Shown here: positions 8,629-17,221 of the stretch, piece after piece
Position numbering within the stretch: the stretch's first letter is position 1
Layout: the number at the start of each line of letters is the position of its first letter
DNA from: Nocardioides carbamazepini
GTDB taxonomy: Bacteria; Actinomycetota; Actinomycetes; Propionibacteriales; Nocardioidaceae
DNA length: 62,249 nt
NCBI RefSeq assembly: GCF_024614185.1
Contig: NZ_JAHTLF010000012.1
Coordinates: 215,760-278,008 of the forward strand
Direction: 5' to 3'
Program-made: the position numbers and the translations under genes
The notes under the pieces: generated by a model
Database searches by the model: none
Told to the model about the DNA's origin: nothing
The model's input: the letters and a program-made list of their open reading frames with translations, nothing else

Positions 8629-9133
8629 GCATGCCCTTGAGCCGGCGACCGATGGCCTCCTGCTTCTCGCGGTCGGCAGTGCGCTCGGCGATGGCCTGGC
8701 GCTTGTCCCACGACTTCTTGCCCTTGGCGAGCCCGATCTCGATCTTGGCGCGGCCCTTGACGAAGTAGAGCGAGAGGGGGATCACGGTGTGCCCCTTCTC
8801 GCTGACCTTGCGCTCGATCTTGTCGATCTCGGCCCGGTTGAGGAGCAGCTTGCGCTTGCGGCGCGCGGCGTGGTTGGTCCAGGTGCCCTGGGCGTACTCC
8901 GGGATGTGCACGCCGTGCAGCCAGGCCTCACCGCGCTCGATGTCGACGAAGCCGTCGACCAGGCTGGCCCGGCCCAGCCGCAGGGACTTCACCTCGGTGC
9001 CCTGGAGCACCAGGCCGGCCTCGAAGGTGTCCTCGATGTGGTAGTCGTGGCGCGCCTTCTTGTTGGACGCGACGACCTTGCGCCCGCTCGCGTCCTCCCC
9101 CTGCGCACCCGACTTCCCCGACGACTTGGCCAT
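8621..9133 (-). CDS. smpB: SsrA-binding protein SmpB
   Basis: A 170-residue SmpB, which binds tmRNA and mimics an anticodon stem in trans-translation. The OB-fold core is readable: [33 protein letters not shown], then the invariant NRAEIDKI and [12 protein letters not shown] stretches, and a basic C-terminal tail ([23 protein letters not shown]). The N-terminal extension of about 15 residues is low-complexity and typical of actinobacteria. ssrA lies about 2 kb away on the opposite strand. Confidence 0.95.
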   Translation of the reverse strand: MAKSSGKSGAQGEDASGRKVVASNKKARHDYHIEDTFEAGLVLQGTEVKSLRLGRASLVDGFVDIERGEAWLHGVHIPEYAQGTWTNHAARRKRKLLLNRAEIDKIERKVSEKGHTVIPLSLYFVKGRAKIEIGLAKGKKSWDKRQAIAERTADREKQEAIGRRLKGMRD

Positions 9134-9178
9134 GCCCTGATTCTCTCAGGAGCGCGCAACGCGTTTCCGCGGAGGTGC

Positions 9179-9222
9179 GCCCAGAGGTCGCCCAGAGGTT
9201 GCCCAGAGGTCGCTCAGAGGTA
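9179..9222. repeat. Four tandem 11-bp repeats
   Basis: Four head-to-tail copies of GCCCAGAGGTY (9179, 9190, 9201, 9212; the last reads GCTCAGAGGTA). The fourth copy overlaps the stop codon of the M23 peptidase gene, so the array probably grew by slippage from the gene end. Confidence 0.8.
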
Positions 9223-10524
9223 CTGCATGGGGTCGACGGGGTCGCCGTTGCGCAGCACGATGAAGTGCAGGTGGCAGCCGGTGGACCAGCCGGTGGAGCC
9301 GGAGTAGCCGACGACCTGACCGCGGGTGACCGTCGCGCCCTTGCTCACCGCGTACCTGGTCAGGTGGTTGTAGACCAGGACGATGTCGGCGCCGTTGACC
9401 TTGCCGATCGCGAGGTAGAGCCGGTTGCCGTAGATCTCGTCGTAGTACGTGTCGATCACGGTGCCGGACTCGCCGGCCCGCAGCGCCGCGCCGCAGCCGG
9501 TGCCGAAGTCGGTGCCGTTGTGCAGGCCCCAGTAGCCGTAGATCGGGTGGATCCGGTAGCCGAACGGCGAGGTGACCGGCCCGGGGCCGGGGCGGGCGAG
9601 GAGGCCGGCCGTCTCGCCGTCGTAGCTGCCGCCCTGCTGCTTGGCCAGCTCGATGATCTTCTGCCGGATCTTCGCCTCGCGCTTCTCCAGACGGCGCAGC
9701 GCCGCGCGGTCGGCCTCGCGGGCGGCCTCGACCTCCACGCGCGCCCCCTCGGTCTGGACGACCAGGCCCTCGACCTCGGACTCGGTGGCCGCGGCCTCGT
9801 CGACCAGCCCGCTGATCGTGGCGACGTTGTCGTCGGCGGCCTGCTTGGCGTCGGCGACCTGGTCACGCGCGGTGCGGACCTCGGTGCGCTGCTGCGCCAG
9901 CGCGTCCTCGGCGGCCTTGAGCTGGACCAGGGCGTCGTTCTGGCGGCCGACGACCAGCTCGTTGGCCGTCTCCCCCATCAGCACGTCCTCGATGGTGCCG
10001 GCGTCGGCGTACGCCGCCAGGAGGGCCAGGCGCGCGTCCCCCTGCTGCGCGATGGCGATGAGCGTGTCACGGCTGGCGATGCGCTGGACCGCGACGTCGG
10101 CCCGGGCCTGGGTCAGTGCCGCCTTCGCCTCGATCAGACGGCCCTGCGCCTCGGTGAGCTGCGTCGCGAGCGTCGCCGCCGCGGCCTGCGCGGTGGCGAG
10201 GTCGGCGCGCACCGACGCGAGCCGGGAGCGCGCGTCACCGAGCCGGGCCTGGGCCTTCTCCAGCCGCTTGGCGATCTTGGCCACCTGCTGGCTGGCCTCG
10301 TGGATGCTGCCCTTGACGCTGGCGATCTCGCCCTTGACCGCGTTCTGCTTGTCCTTGAGGTCGTCACCGTCGTCGGCGTGGGCCAACGGGACGGCCAGGC
10401 CGGCGACGGCGATGACGACGGCGACCGCGGTCACCAGCCATTGGGGGTGGGCCCACACGGGCAGGCGATCGCGCAGGTCGGGCAGGGCACGGCGCAGCCA
10501 CGGGGCGCTGGGGAAGGAGCGCAC
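9214..10524 (-). CDS. Coiled-coil M23 peptidase, EnvC-like cell-wall hydrolase
   Basis: A 436-residue exported peptidoglycan endopeptidase or FtsEX-associated activator. A membrane/signal segment spans about residues 29-49, a long heptad-rich coiled coil covers about 52-300, and a C-terminal LytM domain carries the zinc motifs H335-N-G-T-D339 and H418-L-H420. It lies directly downstream of ftsX on the same strand. EnvC-type proteins with this coiled-coil plus LytM layout are regulated by FtsEX through the FtsX extracellular loop, so it probably cuts septal peptidoglycan under FtsEX control (inference). All LytM metal ligands are present, so it may be an active enzyme rather than only an activator. 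Confidence 0.85.
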   Translation of the reverse strand: MRSFPSAPWLRRALPDLRDRLPVWAHPQWLVTAVAVVIAVAGLAVPLAHADDGDDLKDKQNAVKGEIASVKGSIHEASQQVAKIAKRLEKAQARLGDARSRLASVRADLATAQAAAATLATQLTEAQGRLIEAKAALTQARADVAVQRIASRDTLIAIAQQGDARLALLAAYADAGTIEDVLMGETANELVVGRQNDALVQLKAAEDALAQQRTEVRTARDQVADAKQAADDNVATISGLVDEAAATESEVEGLVVQTEGARVEVEAAREADRAALRRLEKREAKIRQKIIELAKQQGGSYDGETAGLLARPGPGPVTSPFGYRIHPIYGYWGLHNGTDFGTGCGAALRAGESGTVIDTYYDEIYGNRLYLAIGKVNGADIVLVYNHLTRYAVSKGATVTRGQVVGYSGSTGWSTGCHLHFIVLRNGDPVDPMQYL

Positions 10525-10612
10525 AGTAAGACCAATCGGTGTTCGGGGAAGTGTTGCCCGACTCGCTCGCTGACGCTCGCTCGCCGAACCCCTCGACCGT
10601 AGCCGCCGACGA

Positions 10613-11560
10613 TCAGACTTTGACGTATTTGCGGGTCAGCAGGAGTGTCGGGATCAGGGTCAGCGCCGGGCCGAGGATCACGATGCCGGGCGGGAAGAGG
10701 CCGATCAGCGCCTGCGTGTAGTCCCCCCAGTCGACCCAGGGCAGGAACTGGACGTGGTCGGAGAGCGCCTTCTCCACGCCCCAGTACTGGAACGCCGCGA
10801 GCAGCCCGGCGGCCAGCGCGACGCCGACGATGGCCGCGACGAGGGCCTCCAGGAGGAAGGGCAGCGCGATGTAGAGCGTGGACGCTCCGACCAGCCGCAT
10901 GATCGCGATCTCGCGCCGCCGGGCGAGCGCCGCCAACCGGATCGTGTTGGTGACCTGCAGCAGGGCCGCGAACAGCAGGAAGCCGGCACCGATCCACGAG
11001 CCGTACTTGAGCACCGTCATGATGCCGAAGATCTGCCCGAGCGCCTTGCGCTGGTCCTTGATCACCGACACGCCGTCGAGACCCTCGAGCGCGCTGATGA
11101 TGCCGTCGGCGCGCTCGGGCGTCTTGAGCGTGACCCAGTACGCCGCCGGCCACCGCTCGACGGTGACGACCGGGTCGGGCCCCTCGAAGGCGGCCTGCGT
11201 GTTGTTGCGCTTGGCCTGCTCGTACGCCCGCTCGTAGCCCTCCTCCTTGGACTGGAAGGAGGAGGAGGCGACCTCGTCGCTGTCGGCGATCTCCTTCTCG
11301 ATCCGCTGCTGCTGGTCGGCGGTGACCTCGCCGCTGGCGCAGTTGGGGCTGTGGGAGGGGTCCTCGTCGGTGCACAGGTTGACGAGGATCTTCAGCTCGT
11401 CGCCCAGGCTGTCGCGGGCGACGGTGGCCTCGCGCTGGACGAGGATGCCGATGCCGGCCAGGGACAGGGACACAAAGAGGGTGACGATCACCGCGAGGTG
11501 CATCGACAGGTTGCGACGCAGGCCGGTGCGGAGCTCGGTGAAGACATAGCGCAGCTGCAT
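10613..11560 (-). CDS. ftsX: Cell division ABC transporter permease FtsX
   Basis: A 315-residue membrane protein. One transmembrane helix near residues 22-42 is followed by a large extracellular loop of about 150 residues and then three further helices near the C-terminus, the FtsX/MacB-like arrangement. The loop has two cysteines (LCTDEDPSHSPNC). With FtsE it transmits ATP hydrolysis to a periplasmic or wall hydrolase. It follows ftsE after 26 nt and precedes the M23 peptidase. Confidence 0.93.
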   Translation of the reverse strand: MQLRYVFTELRTGLRRNLSMHLAVIVTLFVSLSLAGIGILVQREATVARDSLGDELKILVNLCTDEDPSHSPNCASGEVTADQQQRIEKEIADSDEVASSSFQSKEEGYERAYEQAKRNNTQAAFEGPDPVVTVERWPAAYWVTLKTPERADGIISALEGLDGVSVIKDQRKALGQIFGIMTVLKYGSWIGAGFLLFAALLQVTNTIRLAALARRREIAIMRLVGASTLYIALPFLLEALVAAIVGVALAAGLLAAFQYWGVEKALSDHVQFLPWVDWGDYTQALIGLFPPGIVILGPALTLIPTLLLTRKYVKV

Positions 11561-11586
11561 GGGAGGGCTCTCTGGTCGGGTCCGGG

Positions 11587-12276
11587 TCAGTGCTGGAAGC
11601 CGTAGCTGCCCGACGCCTCGTCGCGCACGACCTTGCCGTGGTCGAGCTCGATCACCCGCTTGGTGAACTGGTCGACGATGCCGTGGTCGTGGGTGGCCAT
11701 CACGACCGTCGTCCCGGTCTGGTTGATGTCACCGAGGAGGTTCATGATGCCGGCGGACGTGGCCGGGTCGAGGTTGCCGGTCGGCTCGTCGGCGATGAGG
11801 ATCATCGGTCGGTTGACGAACGCGCGGGCGATCGCGACACGCTGCTGCTCACCACCCGACAGCTCGTCGGGCATCCGGTCGCCCTTGTCCTTGAGGCCGA
11901 CCAGCTCGAGGGTCTCGGGGACGACCTTGCCGATCTCGCGGCGGGACTTGCCGATCACCTGCTGGGCGAAGGCGACGTTCTCCGTGACCGTCTTGTTGGG
12001 CAGCAGCCGGAAGTCCTGGAAGACGGTGCCGATCTGGCGCCGCAGCCGCGGCACCTTCCACCCCGCCATCCGGTTGATCTCCTTGCCGGCGACGTGGACG
12101 TGGCCGGTGGTCGGGCGCAGCTCGCGCAGGACCAGGCGCAGGGCGGTCGACTTGCCGGAGCCCGACGTGCCGACGAGATAGACGAACTCGCCCTTGTCGA
12201 TGTCGAGGGTGACCTGGTCGAGCGCCGGCCGGCCGGGGCCGGGGTAGCGCTTGGTGACCTTCTCGAAGCGAATCAC
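11587..12276 (-). CDS. ftsE: Cell division ATP-binding protein FtsE
   Basis: A 229-residue ABC ATPase that drives FtsX. Walker A GTSGSGKS is at residues 36-43, the signature is [15 protein letters not shown], Walker B is [11 protein letters not shown], and the switch histidine is in ATHDH. It begins with GTG at 12276. There is no ribosome site, but TACCGT lies 7 nt upstream, indicating a leaderless transcript that probably continues through ftsX and the M23 gene. Confidence 0.93.
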   Translation of the reverse strand: MIRFEKVTKRYPGPGRPALDQVTLDIDKGEFVYLVGTSGSGKSTALRLVLRELRPTTGHVHVAGKEINRMAGWKVPRLRRQIGTVFQDFRLLPNKTVTENVAFAQQVIGKSRREIGKVVPETLELVGLKDKGDRMPDELSGGEQQRVAIARAFVNRPMILIADEPTGNLDPATSAGIMNLLGDINQTGTTVVMATHDHGIVDQFTKRVIELDHGKVVRDEASGSYGFQH

Positions 12277-12283
12277 TGACCTG

Positions 12284-12289
12284 ACGGTA
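12284..12289 (-). promoter_or_regulatory. -10 box for leaderless ftsE transcript
   Basis: On the reverse strand TACCGT is followed by 7 nt and then the GTG start of ftsE, the usual leaderless geometry. Confidence 0.5.
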
Positions 12290-12383
12290 CGCGACGGCCG
12301 AAGACGACCGACGGACCCGTCCCCGGTGGGTCGCGGTGGCTCAGGTCACCGGCTCCAGACACGGCGTCGGTAGGGTGACGACC

Positions 12384-13019
12384 GTGCCGACGGTCCTGCG
12401 TGCGCTGCTCCTCTCAGCGCTGCTCACGCTCGTTCCCGTCGCCGTCGGCGTGGCCCGGTCCGGTGACGAGACCCTGTCGCGCGATCCCGCCGCCTACCAG
12501 GGCACCCCCCTGGCCGACTTCGACACCGCGAAGGCGGTCGTGCAGCGGGTGCCGTTCTGCGACCTGGTGCCGGAGCCGGCGGTCACGGAGGCGCTGGGCC
12601 AGGAGGCGACGCTGGCGCCCTACGGCAACGGCGAGAGGTCCGACGCCTTCCCAGGGGGCGACGTCGCCCATGAGTACGGCTGCCGCTTCTCCCCCGCCGA
12701 CACCGCGGCGACGGCCGAGGCGCGGGGCTGGGTGTTCGCTCCTCCGGTCACCCCGGAGGCGGCGCAGCGGATGGTCGAGACGCCCGTGGCCAAGACGTGC
12801 ACGGCGCTACCCGCCGCCCCGGCGTACGGCGCCCCCTCCGCCGGGACCCTGTGCCCCGGCGACGGTGTGCAGACCGTCTCCTTCCGGGGACTGTTCGGCG
12901 ACGCCTGGCTCGCGTGCAGCCTGACCCTCCCGGCCGACGTGCCGCAGGATGACGTCGTCGACCGGGCCGGGCGCTGGTGTGTGGCGGTCGCGCAGGCGGC
13001 TTCGGTCCCTCTCACCTGA
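12384..13019 (+). CDS. Secreted four-cysteine protein, DUF3558-like
   Basis: A 211-residue exported protein of unknown function. The GTG at 12384 is chosen because TAGGGT (12371-12376) sits exactly 7 nt before it, a leaderless start, and because it opens a signal or anchor segment (VPTVLRALLLSALLTLVPVAVGVA). The mature part has an FCDLVPEPAVTEALG motif and cysteines placed as in DUF3558-type actinobacterial exported proteins. No lipobox cysteine is visible. It is divergent from ftsE. Confidence 0.55.
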   Translation: MPTVLRALLLSALLTLVPVAVGVARSGDETLSRDPAAYQGTPLADFDTAKAVVQRVPFCDLVPEPAVTEALGQEATLAPYGNGERSDAFPGGDVAHEYGCRFSPADTAATAEARGWVFAPPVTPEAAQRMVETPVAKTCTALPAAPAYGAPSAGTLCPGDGVQTVSFRGLFGDAWLACSLTLPADVPQDDVVDRAGRWCVAVAQAASVPLT

Positions 13020-13100
13020 TCGGTCCGGTCGCCCGGGACCAAGGTCCCGATCTGACCGGCCCTCGCTCAGGGCCGCGGCGGCGCGGCCGATCGGGTGTCC

Positions 13101-14885
13101 ATGCAGCACCTCCTGCGCGCGGGGACCGGCCTCGCCGGACTGGCCCTCGCGGTCGGGGCGCTCACCCTGCCGGCGGCCGCCGCGGAACCCGCCCCGGGCA
13201 TCCCCGGCCTGACTGCGGCGGAGCAACGGCTGCTCGCCGAGGACCCGTCCGTCGGCGTGGCCGCCGACGGCACCCTGTTCGCGGTCGACGACTGGCACCC
13301 GCCCGCCGCCGAGGCCGCGGCCTCGGCCGCCGACCCGGACACCGCCGCCGACCTCGCGGGGGCGCTCGCGGACGCCGCCCCGACCGACGCCTTCGCGTTG
13401 CACAGCCGTCCCGGCGCCGCCCGCACGATCTACCTCGACTTCGACGGCGGCGGGCTGCTCGGCTCCAACTCCTGGCTCCTGCAGGGCCTCACCAACCTGC
13501 TCTTCGGCGGCTGGTCGCTGGACGGCTCGCCGTTCTTCTCCGACGGCGAGCAGGCCGTCATCCGGGAGGTCTGGGCCCGCGTCGCCGAGGACTTCTCCCC
13601 GTGGGACGTCGACGTCACCACCCAGGAGCCGCCGCTGGGCGCCCTGTGGCGCGGCTCGGTCGGCGACCCGACGTACGGCGCCCGGGTGGCCTTCACCAAC
13701 GACAGCGCGGTCCAGGCGCAGCTCTGCAGCGGCGGGTGCGGAGGAATCGCCTGGATCGGCACGTTCGACGCGGTCACCGCCGGCGAGACCCGCAGTCCCG
13801 CCTGGGTGTTCCCAGGCTCGCTGGGCCACCGGGCGAAGAACATGGCCGAGGCCGCCTCGCACGAGGCCGGGCACACCCTCGGCCTCTCCCACGACGGCGC
13901 CGGCAGCAGCGGGTACTACTCCGGCACCTCGCTGTGGGGACCGTTGATGGGCAGCCCGTACTCCTCGGCGATCACCCAGTGGTCGAAGGGCGACTACGCG
14001 GGCGCCAACAACCGCCAGGACGATCTCGCGGTGCTGCGCGCGCACGGTCTGCCGCCCCGCACCGACGAGGCGGGCAGCACCCCCGCGAGTGCCGCCGCGC
14101 TGGCGACGCTTCCCGACAACCGGGGCGTGATCTCGAGCCCCGCCGACAGCGACTGGTACGCCCTGACCGACTGCGAGGGCACGCTCACCACCGCCGCCAC
14201 GTCGGCGACCGTCGGCCCGAACCTCGACGTCGTCCTCGAGCTGCGTGACGCCGCCGGCGACCTGATGGCGTCCCAGGCGCCGGCCACGAGCCGCACGTCC
14301 ACAGGCATGCTCAGCGGGATGGGCGCCTCGTTGACGGTCCCGCTCGCCGGCGGTCCCTACTACCTGGCCGTCTCCGGCGGCGGCTCCGGACCGGACGGGA
14401 GCAGCGGCTGGGGCAGCGGGGGGTACGACGGCTACGGCAGCGTCGGGACCTACCAGCTCCTCATGGCGGGCTGCGCGGGCGGCACCGGCGTACCGGTGCC
14501 GCCGCCCGCCGAGGTCGCGCTCGACCCGTCCGGACCCTCGGGTCCCGGCGCCGGGTCGGCCGGCTCGCCGACCTCACGCCCGGGGACCCCGCACGCCCCA
14601 GCCGCCCGCAAGGGCACCCGCGGCGGCCGGGCGAGCATCGGCGTCGCCTGGACCCCGCCGGCCACCGGCGGTGGCGCCATCACGGGCTACGTCATCAAGG
14701 CCTTCCGCGTCGACGCCCGTGGCCGGGTGCTCGCCCGCCGGAAGTCCGCCGTGCTGCCCGGCACGCTGGTGGGCACCGAGCTGGTCGTGCCGCGCAAGGG
14801 ACGCTGGGCGGTGCGGATCAAGGCGCGCAACGACCTCGGCTGGGGACGGTTCAGCCCCCGGTCGTCGCCCGCGACGGCCCGCTGA
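13101..14885 (+). CDS. Secreted zinc metalloprotease with PPC-like and FnIII-like domains
   Basis: A 594-residue exported protease. A signal peptide occupies about the first 28 residues. The zinc motif H254-E-A-G-H258-T-L-G-L-S-H264 is a metzincin-type HExxHxxGxxH. Downstream a beta-rich segment (SPADSDWYALTDCEGTLT...PYYLAVSGGG) resembles a pre-peptidase C-terminal domain, and the last about 90 residues (VAWTPPATGGGAITGYVIKAF...RIKARNDLGWGRFSP) form a fibronectin type III fold. A GTG six bases upstream is an alternative start. It is likely a free extracellular protease. Confidence 0.8.
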   Translation: MQHLLRAGTGLAGLALAVGALTLPAAAAEPAPGIPGLTAAEQRLLAEDPSVGVAADGTLFAVDDWHPPAAEAAASAADPDTAADLAGALADAAPTDAFALHSRPGAARTIYLDFDGGGLLGSNSWLLQGLTNLLFGGWSLDGSPFFSDGEQAVIREVWARVAEDFSPWDVDVTTQEPPLGALWRGSVGDPTYGARVAFTNDSAVQAQLCSGGCGGIAWIGTFDAVTAGETRSPAWVFPGSLGHRAKNMAEAASHEAGHTLGLSHDGAGSSGYYSGTSLWGPLMGSPYSSAITQWSKGDYAGANNRQDDLAVLRAHGLPPRTDEAGSTPASAAALATLPDNRGVISSPADSDWYALTDCEGTLTTAATSATVGPNLDVVLELRDAAGDLMASQAPATSRTSTGMLSGMGASLTVPLAGGPYYLAVSGGGSGPDGSSGWGSGGYDGYGSVGTYQLLMAGCAGGTGVPVPPPAEVALDPSGPSGPGAGSAGSPTSRPGTPHAPAARKGTRGGRASIGVAWTPPATGGGAITGYVIKAFRVDARGRVLARRKSAVLPGTLVGTELVVPRKGRWAVRIKARNDLGWGRFSPRSSPATAR

Positions 14886-14956
14886 CCACGACATGTCGAG
14901 GAGCGTCCAGCGCGCCGACGCCGGCCGCCGACCCGGCGACCGGCGCCTTGCTGGCT

Positions 14957-15610
14957 TTACCAGGGCATGAACACGCCGTCGAACCACTGCCCGTTGCCGT
15001 TGTCCGAGTAGTCGTCGACGTTGAACGAATAGGCGCCGTGGTTGCCTCCCCAGATGTATCCCGGCACACCGGAGGGCGCTTGCGTGTCGCAGACGTAGTC
15101 GTTGGTGCAGATCGACACGACGGGGATGTTGCCGAAGAACCGGTCGACGCCCGAGAGCGGTGCGCCCACGAAGTAGGTGAACCACTCCCCCGACACGCCG
15201 TTGCCGCGCGGGCCGCCCTGGCGCTTGGGGTCGGCGATCAGCACAGCGTTGACGTTGCCGAAGGTCGTCCAGTTCTCGGTGACCCAGGTGTGGACGACAG
15301 CCGCGCCCAACGAGTACCCCAACATCTTCACGTGCTGCCCCGGACACAGGTTCCGCTGGTTGCGAACCAGGCGGTTCAGCTCGTTGGTGCCCTGCCGAGC
15401 ACCCCAACCGGTCGTTTCGGCGGGATAGCCGACCCGCTGGCTGATGTTGCCGTGGAAGACCATCGAGTTGTTGTCGCCGGCGCCGCCGACGACGATCGTG
15501 TAGGTCCCGACGCACGACGCGGCCGACGCTGGTTGCGCCAGGGGGAACACGGCGCTGATCGACGCCAGGAGTGCTCCCACGGCGAGTATTCGTAGGGTTC
15601 GCATCATCAT
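14957..15610 (-). CDS. Cutinase-like secreted serine esterase
   Basis: A 217-residue secreted alpha/beta hydrolase. A signal peptide ends near residue 31 (PASAA), and the nucleophile elbow GYSLGA places the serine at S100. The aspartate of ICTNDYVCD, flanked by two cysteines, and the histidine of NHGAYS complete the triad in cutinase order. It resembles cutinase/PE-PPE-domain esterases that hydrolyse lipid or polyester esters. A strong double-palindromic operator lies about 175 nt upstream, so the gene is probably tightly regulated. Confidence 0.75.
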   Translation of the reverse strand: MMMRTLRILAVGALLASISAVFPLAQPASAASCVGTYTIVVGGAGDNNSMVFHGNISQRVGYPAETTGWGARQGTNELNRLVRNQRNLCPGQHVKMLGYSLGAAVVHTWVTENWTTFGNVNAVLIADPKRQGGPRGNGVSGEWFTYFVGAPLSGVDRFFGNIPVVSICTNDYVCDTQAPSGVPGYIWGGNHGAYSFNVDDYSDNGNGQWFDGVFMPW

Positions 15611-15783
15611 TCGCTCTTTTCGCGGGTGGAGGGTGGCGTTGTCGTCTCATGCCGGCCGCCTCGCCTGTTCGACGGCGGGCAGGACCCGATGGGCGAGCTG
15701 AGGACGCCTTCCCCCGGTCGAGCCAGCTACCGGCGGTCGGGACCACAACGACATCTCCTCGCGGGCTCGGGCGCACCACGACC

Positions 15784-15820
15784 GTAACACGCTGTTACAG
15801 AATTTGTAACAGCGTGTTAC
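15784..15820. promoter_or_regulatory. Double-palindrome operator upstream of the cutinase-like gene
   Basis: A perfect 16-bp inverted repeat GTAACACGCTGTTACA around GAATT. Each arm is itself a palindrome of the form GTAACA-N3-TGTTAC, so the site can be read as two adjacent binding sites for a dimeric, TetR-like repressor. It is AT-rich against its surroundings and lies in the 276-bp gap between the prfB 3' end and the cutinase start. No U-tract follows, which argues against a terminator. Confidence 0.7.
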
Positions 15821-15886
15821 GCGATGGGCCGGAAGACCGCGCGGCCGCGCACCTGTCGCGAAGCGCCTACCGGACGAGCCGTCGCG

Positions 15887-17005
15887 TCAGCTCGCGTCGG
15901 CGTTCTCCGCGCCGCGGCGCCAGCGGATGCCGGCCTCGAGGAAGCCGTCGATCTCGCCGTCGAACACCGCCTGCGGGTTGCCGGTCTCGTAGCCGGTGCG
16001 CAGGTCCTTGACGATCTGGTACGGGTTGAGGACGTAGTTGCGCATCTGGTCGCCCCAGCTGGCGGCGACGTCGCCCTTGAGGTCCTTCTTGAGCGCGGCC
16101 TCCTCGGCCTTCTTCTTCGCGAGGAGCTTGGCCTTGAGGACGATCATCGCGGCCGCCTTGTTCTGCAGCTGCGACTTCTCGTTCTGGCACGACACCACGA
16201 TGCCGGTGGGGATGTGCGTGAGACGCACCGCGGAGTCGGTGGTGTTGACCGACTGTCCGCCGGGTCCGCCGGAGCGGAAGACGTCGGTGCGGATGTCGTT
16301 CTCGTCGACCTCGATCTCGTCGGTCTGCTCGAGCTGGGGCACCACCTCGACGGCGGCGAACGACGTCTGGCGCCGGCCCTGGTTGTCGAACGGGCTGATC
16401 CGCACCAGGCGGTGGGTGCCGGCGTCGACGGAGAGGGTGCCGTAGGCGTACGGCGCGTGGATCGCGAACTCGGCCGACTTGATGCCCGCCTCCTCCGCGT
16501 AGGAGACGTCATAGACCTCGACGGGGTACTTGTTGCGCTCCGCCCAGCGGGTGTACATCCGCATCAGCATCTCGGCGAAGTCGGCCGCGTCGACGCCGCC
16601 GGCGCCGGAGCGGATGCTGACGATGGCCTCGCGCTCGTCGTACTCGCCGGACAGCAGCGTGCGGACCTCGAGACCCTCGACGGCCTGCTTGATCCTCCCG
16701 AGCTCGGTCTCGGCCTCGGCCAGGGAGTCCTCGTCGCTCTCGTCGGCGGCCAGCTCGGCGAGGATCGCGAGGTCGTCGATGCGCTGCTGGAGGGCGCGGA
16801 ACCGGTCGACCTGGCCCTGCAGCCCGGAGAGGCGGCCGGTGACCCGGGTCGCGTTGGCCTGGTCGTCCCACAGGTCGGGGGCGGCGACCTGGACCCCGAG
16901 GTCGGCGATCTCCCGCTCCATCCTGGGCAGGTCGAGGACCTGCTCGATGGTGTGCATCGTCGCAGTCAGCTGCTTGATCTCGGAGTCGTAATCGGGGCCC
17001 GCCAC
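15887..17005 (-). CDS. prfB: Peptide chain release factor 2
   Basis: A class I release factor of about 372 residues that reads UAA/UGA and triggers peptide release. The GGQ motif lies in [22 protein letters not shown] and the RF2 anticodon-like tripeptide SPF is in [11 protein letters not shown]. The frame is continuous from the start, so the programmed +1 frameshift used by many proteobacterial RF2 genes is absent. GTG at 17005 is the preferred start ([13 protein letters not shown]); a TTG three codons upstream is possible. Confidence 0.93.
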   Translation of the reverse strand: MAGPDYDSEIKQLTATMHTIEQVLDLPRMEREIADLGVQVAAPDLWDDQANATRVTGRLSGLQGQVDRFRALQQRIDDLAILAELAADESDEDSLAEAETELGRIKQAVEGLEVRTLLSGEYDEREAIVSIRSGAGGVDAADFAEMLMRMYTRWAERNKYPVEVYDVSYAEEAGIKSAEFAIHAPYAYGTLSVDAGTHRLVRISPFDNQGRRQTSFAAVEVVPQLEQTDEIEVDENDIRTDVFRSGGPGGQSVNTTDSAVRLTHIPTGIVVSCQNEKSQLQNKAAAMIVLKAKLLAKKKAEEAALKKDLKGDVAASWGDQMRNYVLNPYQIVKDLRTGYETGNPQAVFDGEIDGFLEAGIRWRRGAENADAS

Positions 17006-17221
17006 AAGGAGCAAGGTTACGGCGCGCGGCGCGAATCGCCGAGCCGGGGCGTCCGCGGGGTCGGACGCGCCCTCCGGCCTCGATGAAGAAAACGTGAACC
17101 CTTTTCAGAAAACCGGTGTGCGCGCGGTCACAACCTGCTTGAATCCCGGACACTCCCTCCGCCACACGGTCCCCGTGGCCGTCCTTCTCGGGTGGCACCC
17201 CTCCTCACGGGACGGTGACGC

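Noticed and set aside
10525..10612. Hairpin or regulatory element between ftsX and the M23 gene
   Set aside because: The GCGAGCGAG motif there is a direct, not inverted, repeat; no stable stem evident.
17000..17005. Programmed frameshift in prfB
   Set aside because: The RF2 frame is continuous from the start; no CUU-UGA type shift site is seen.
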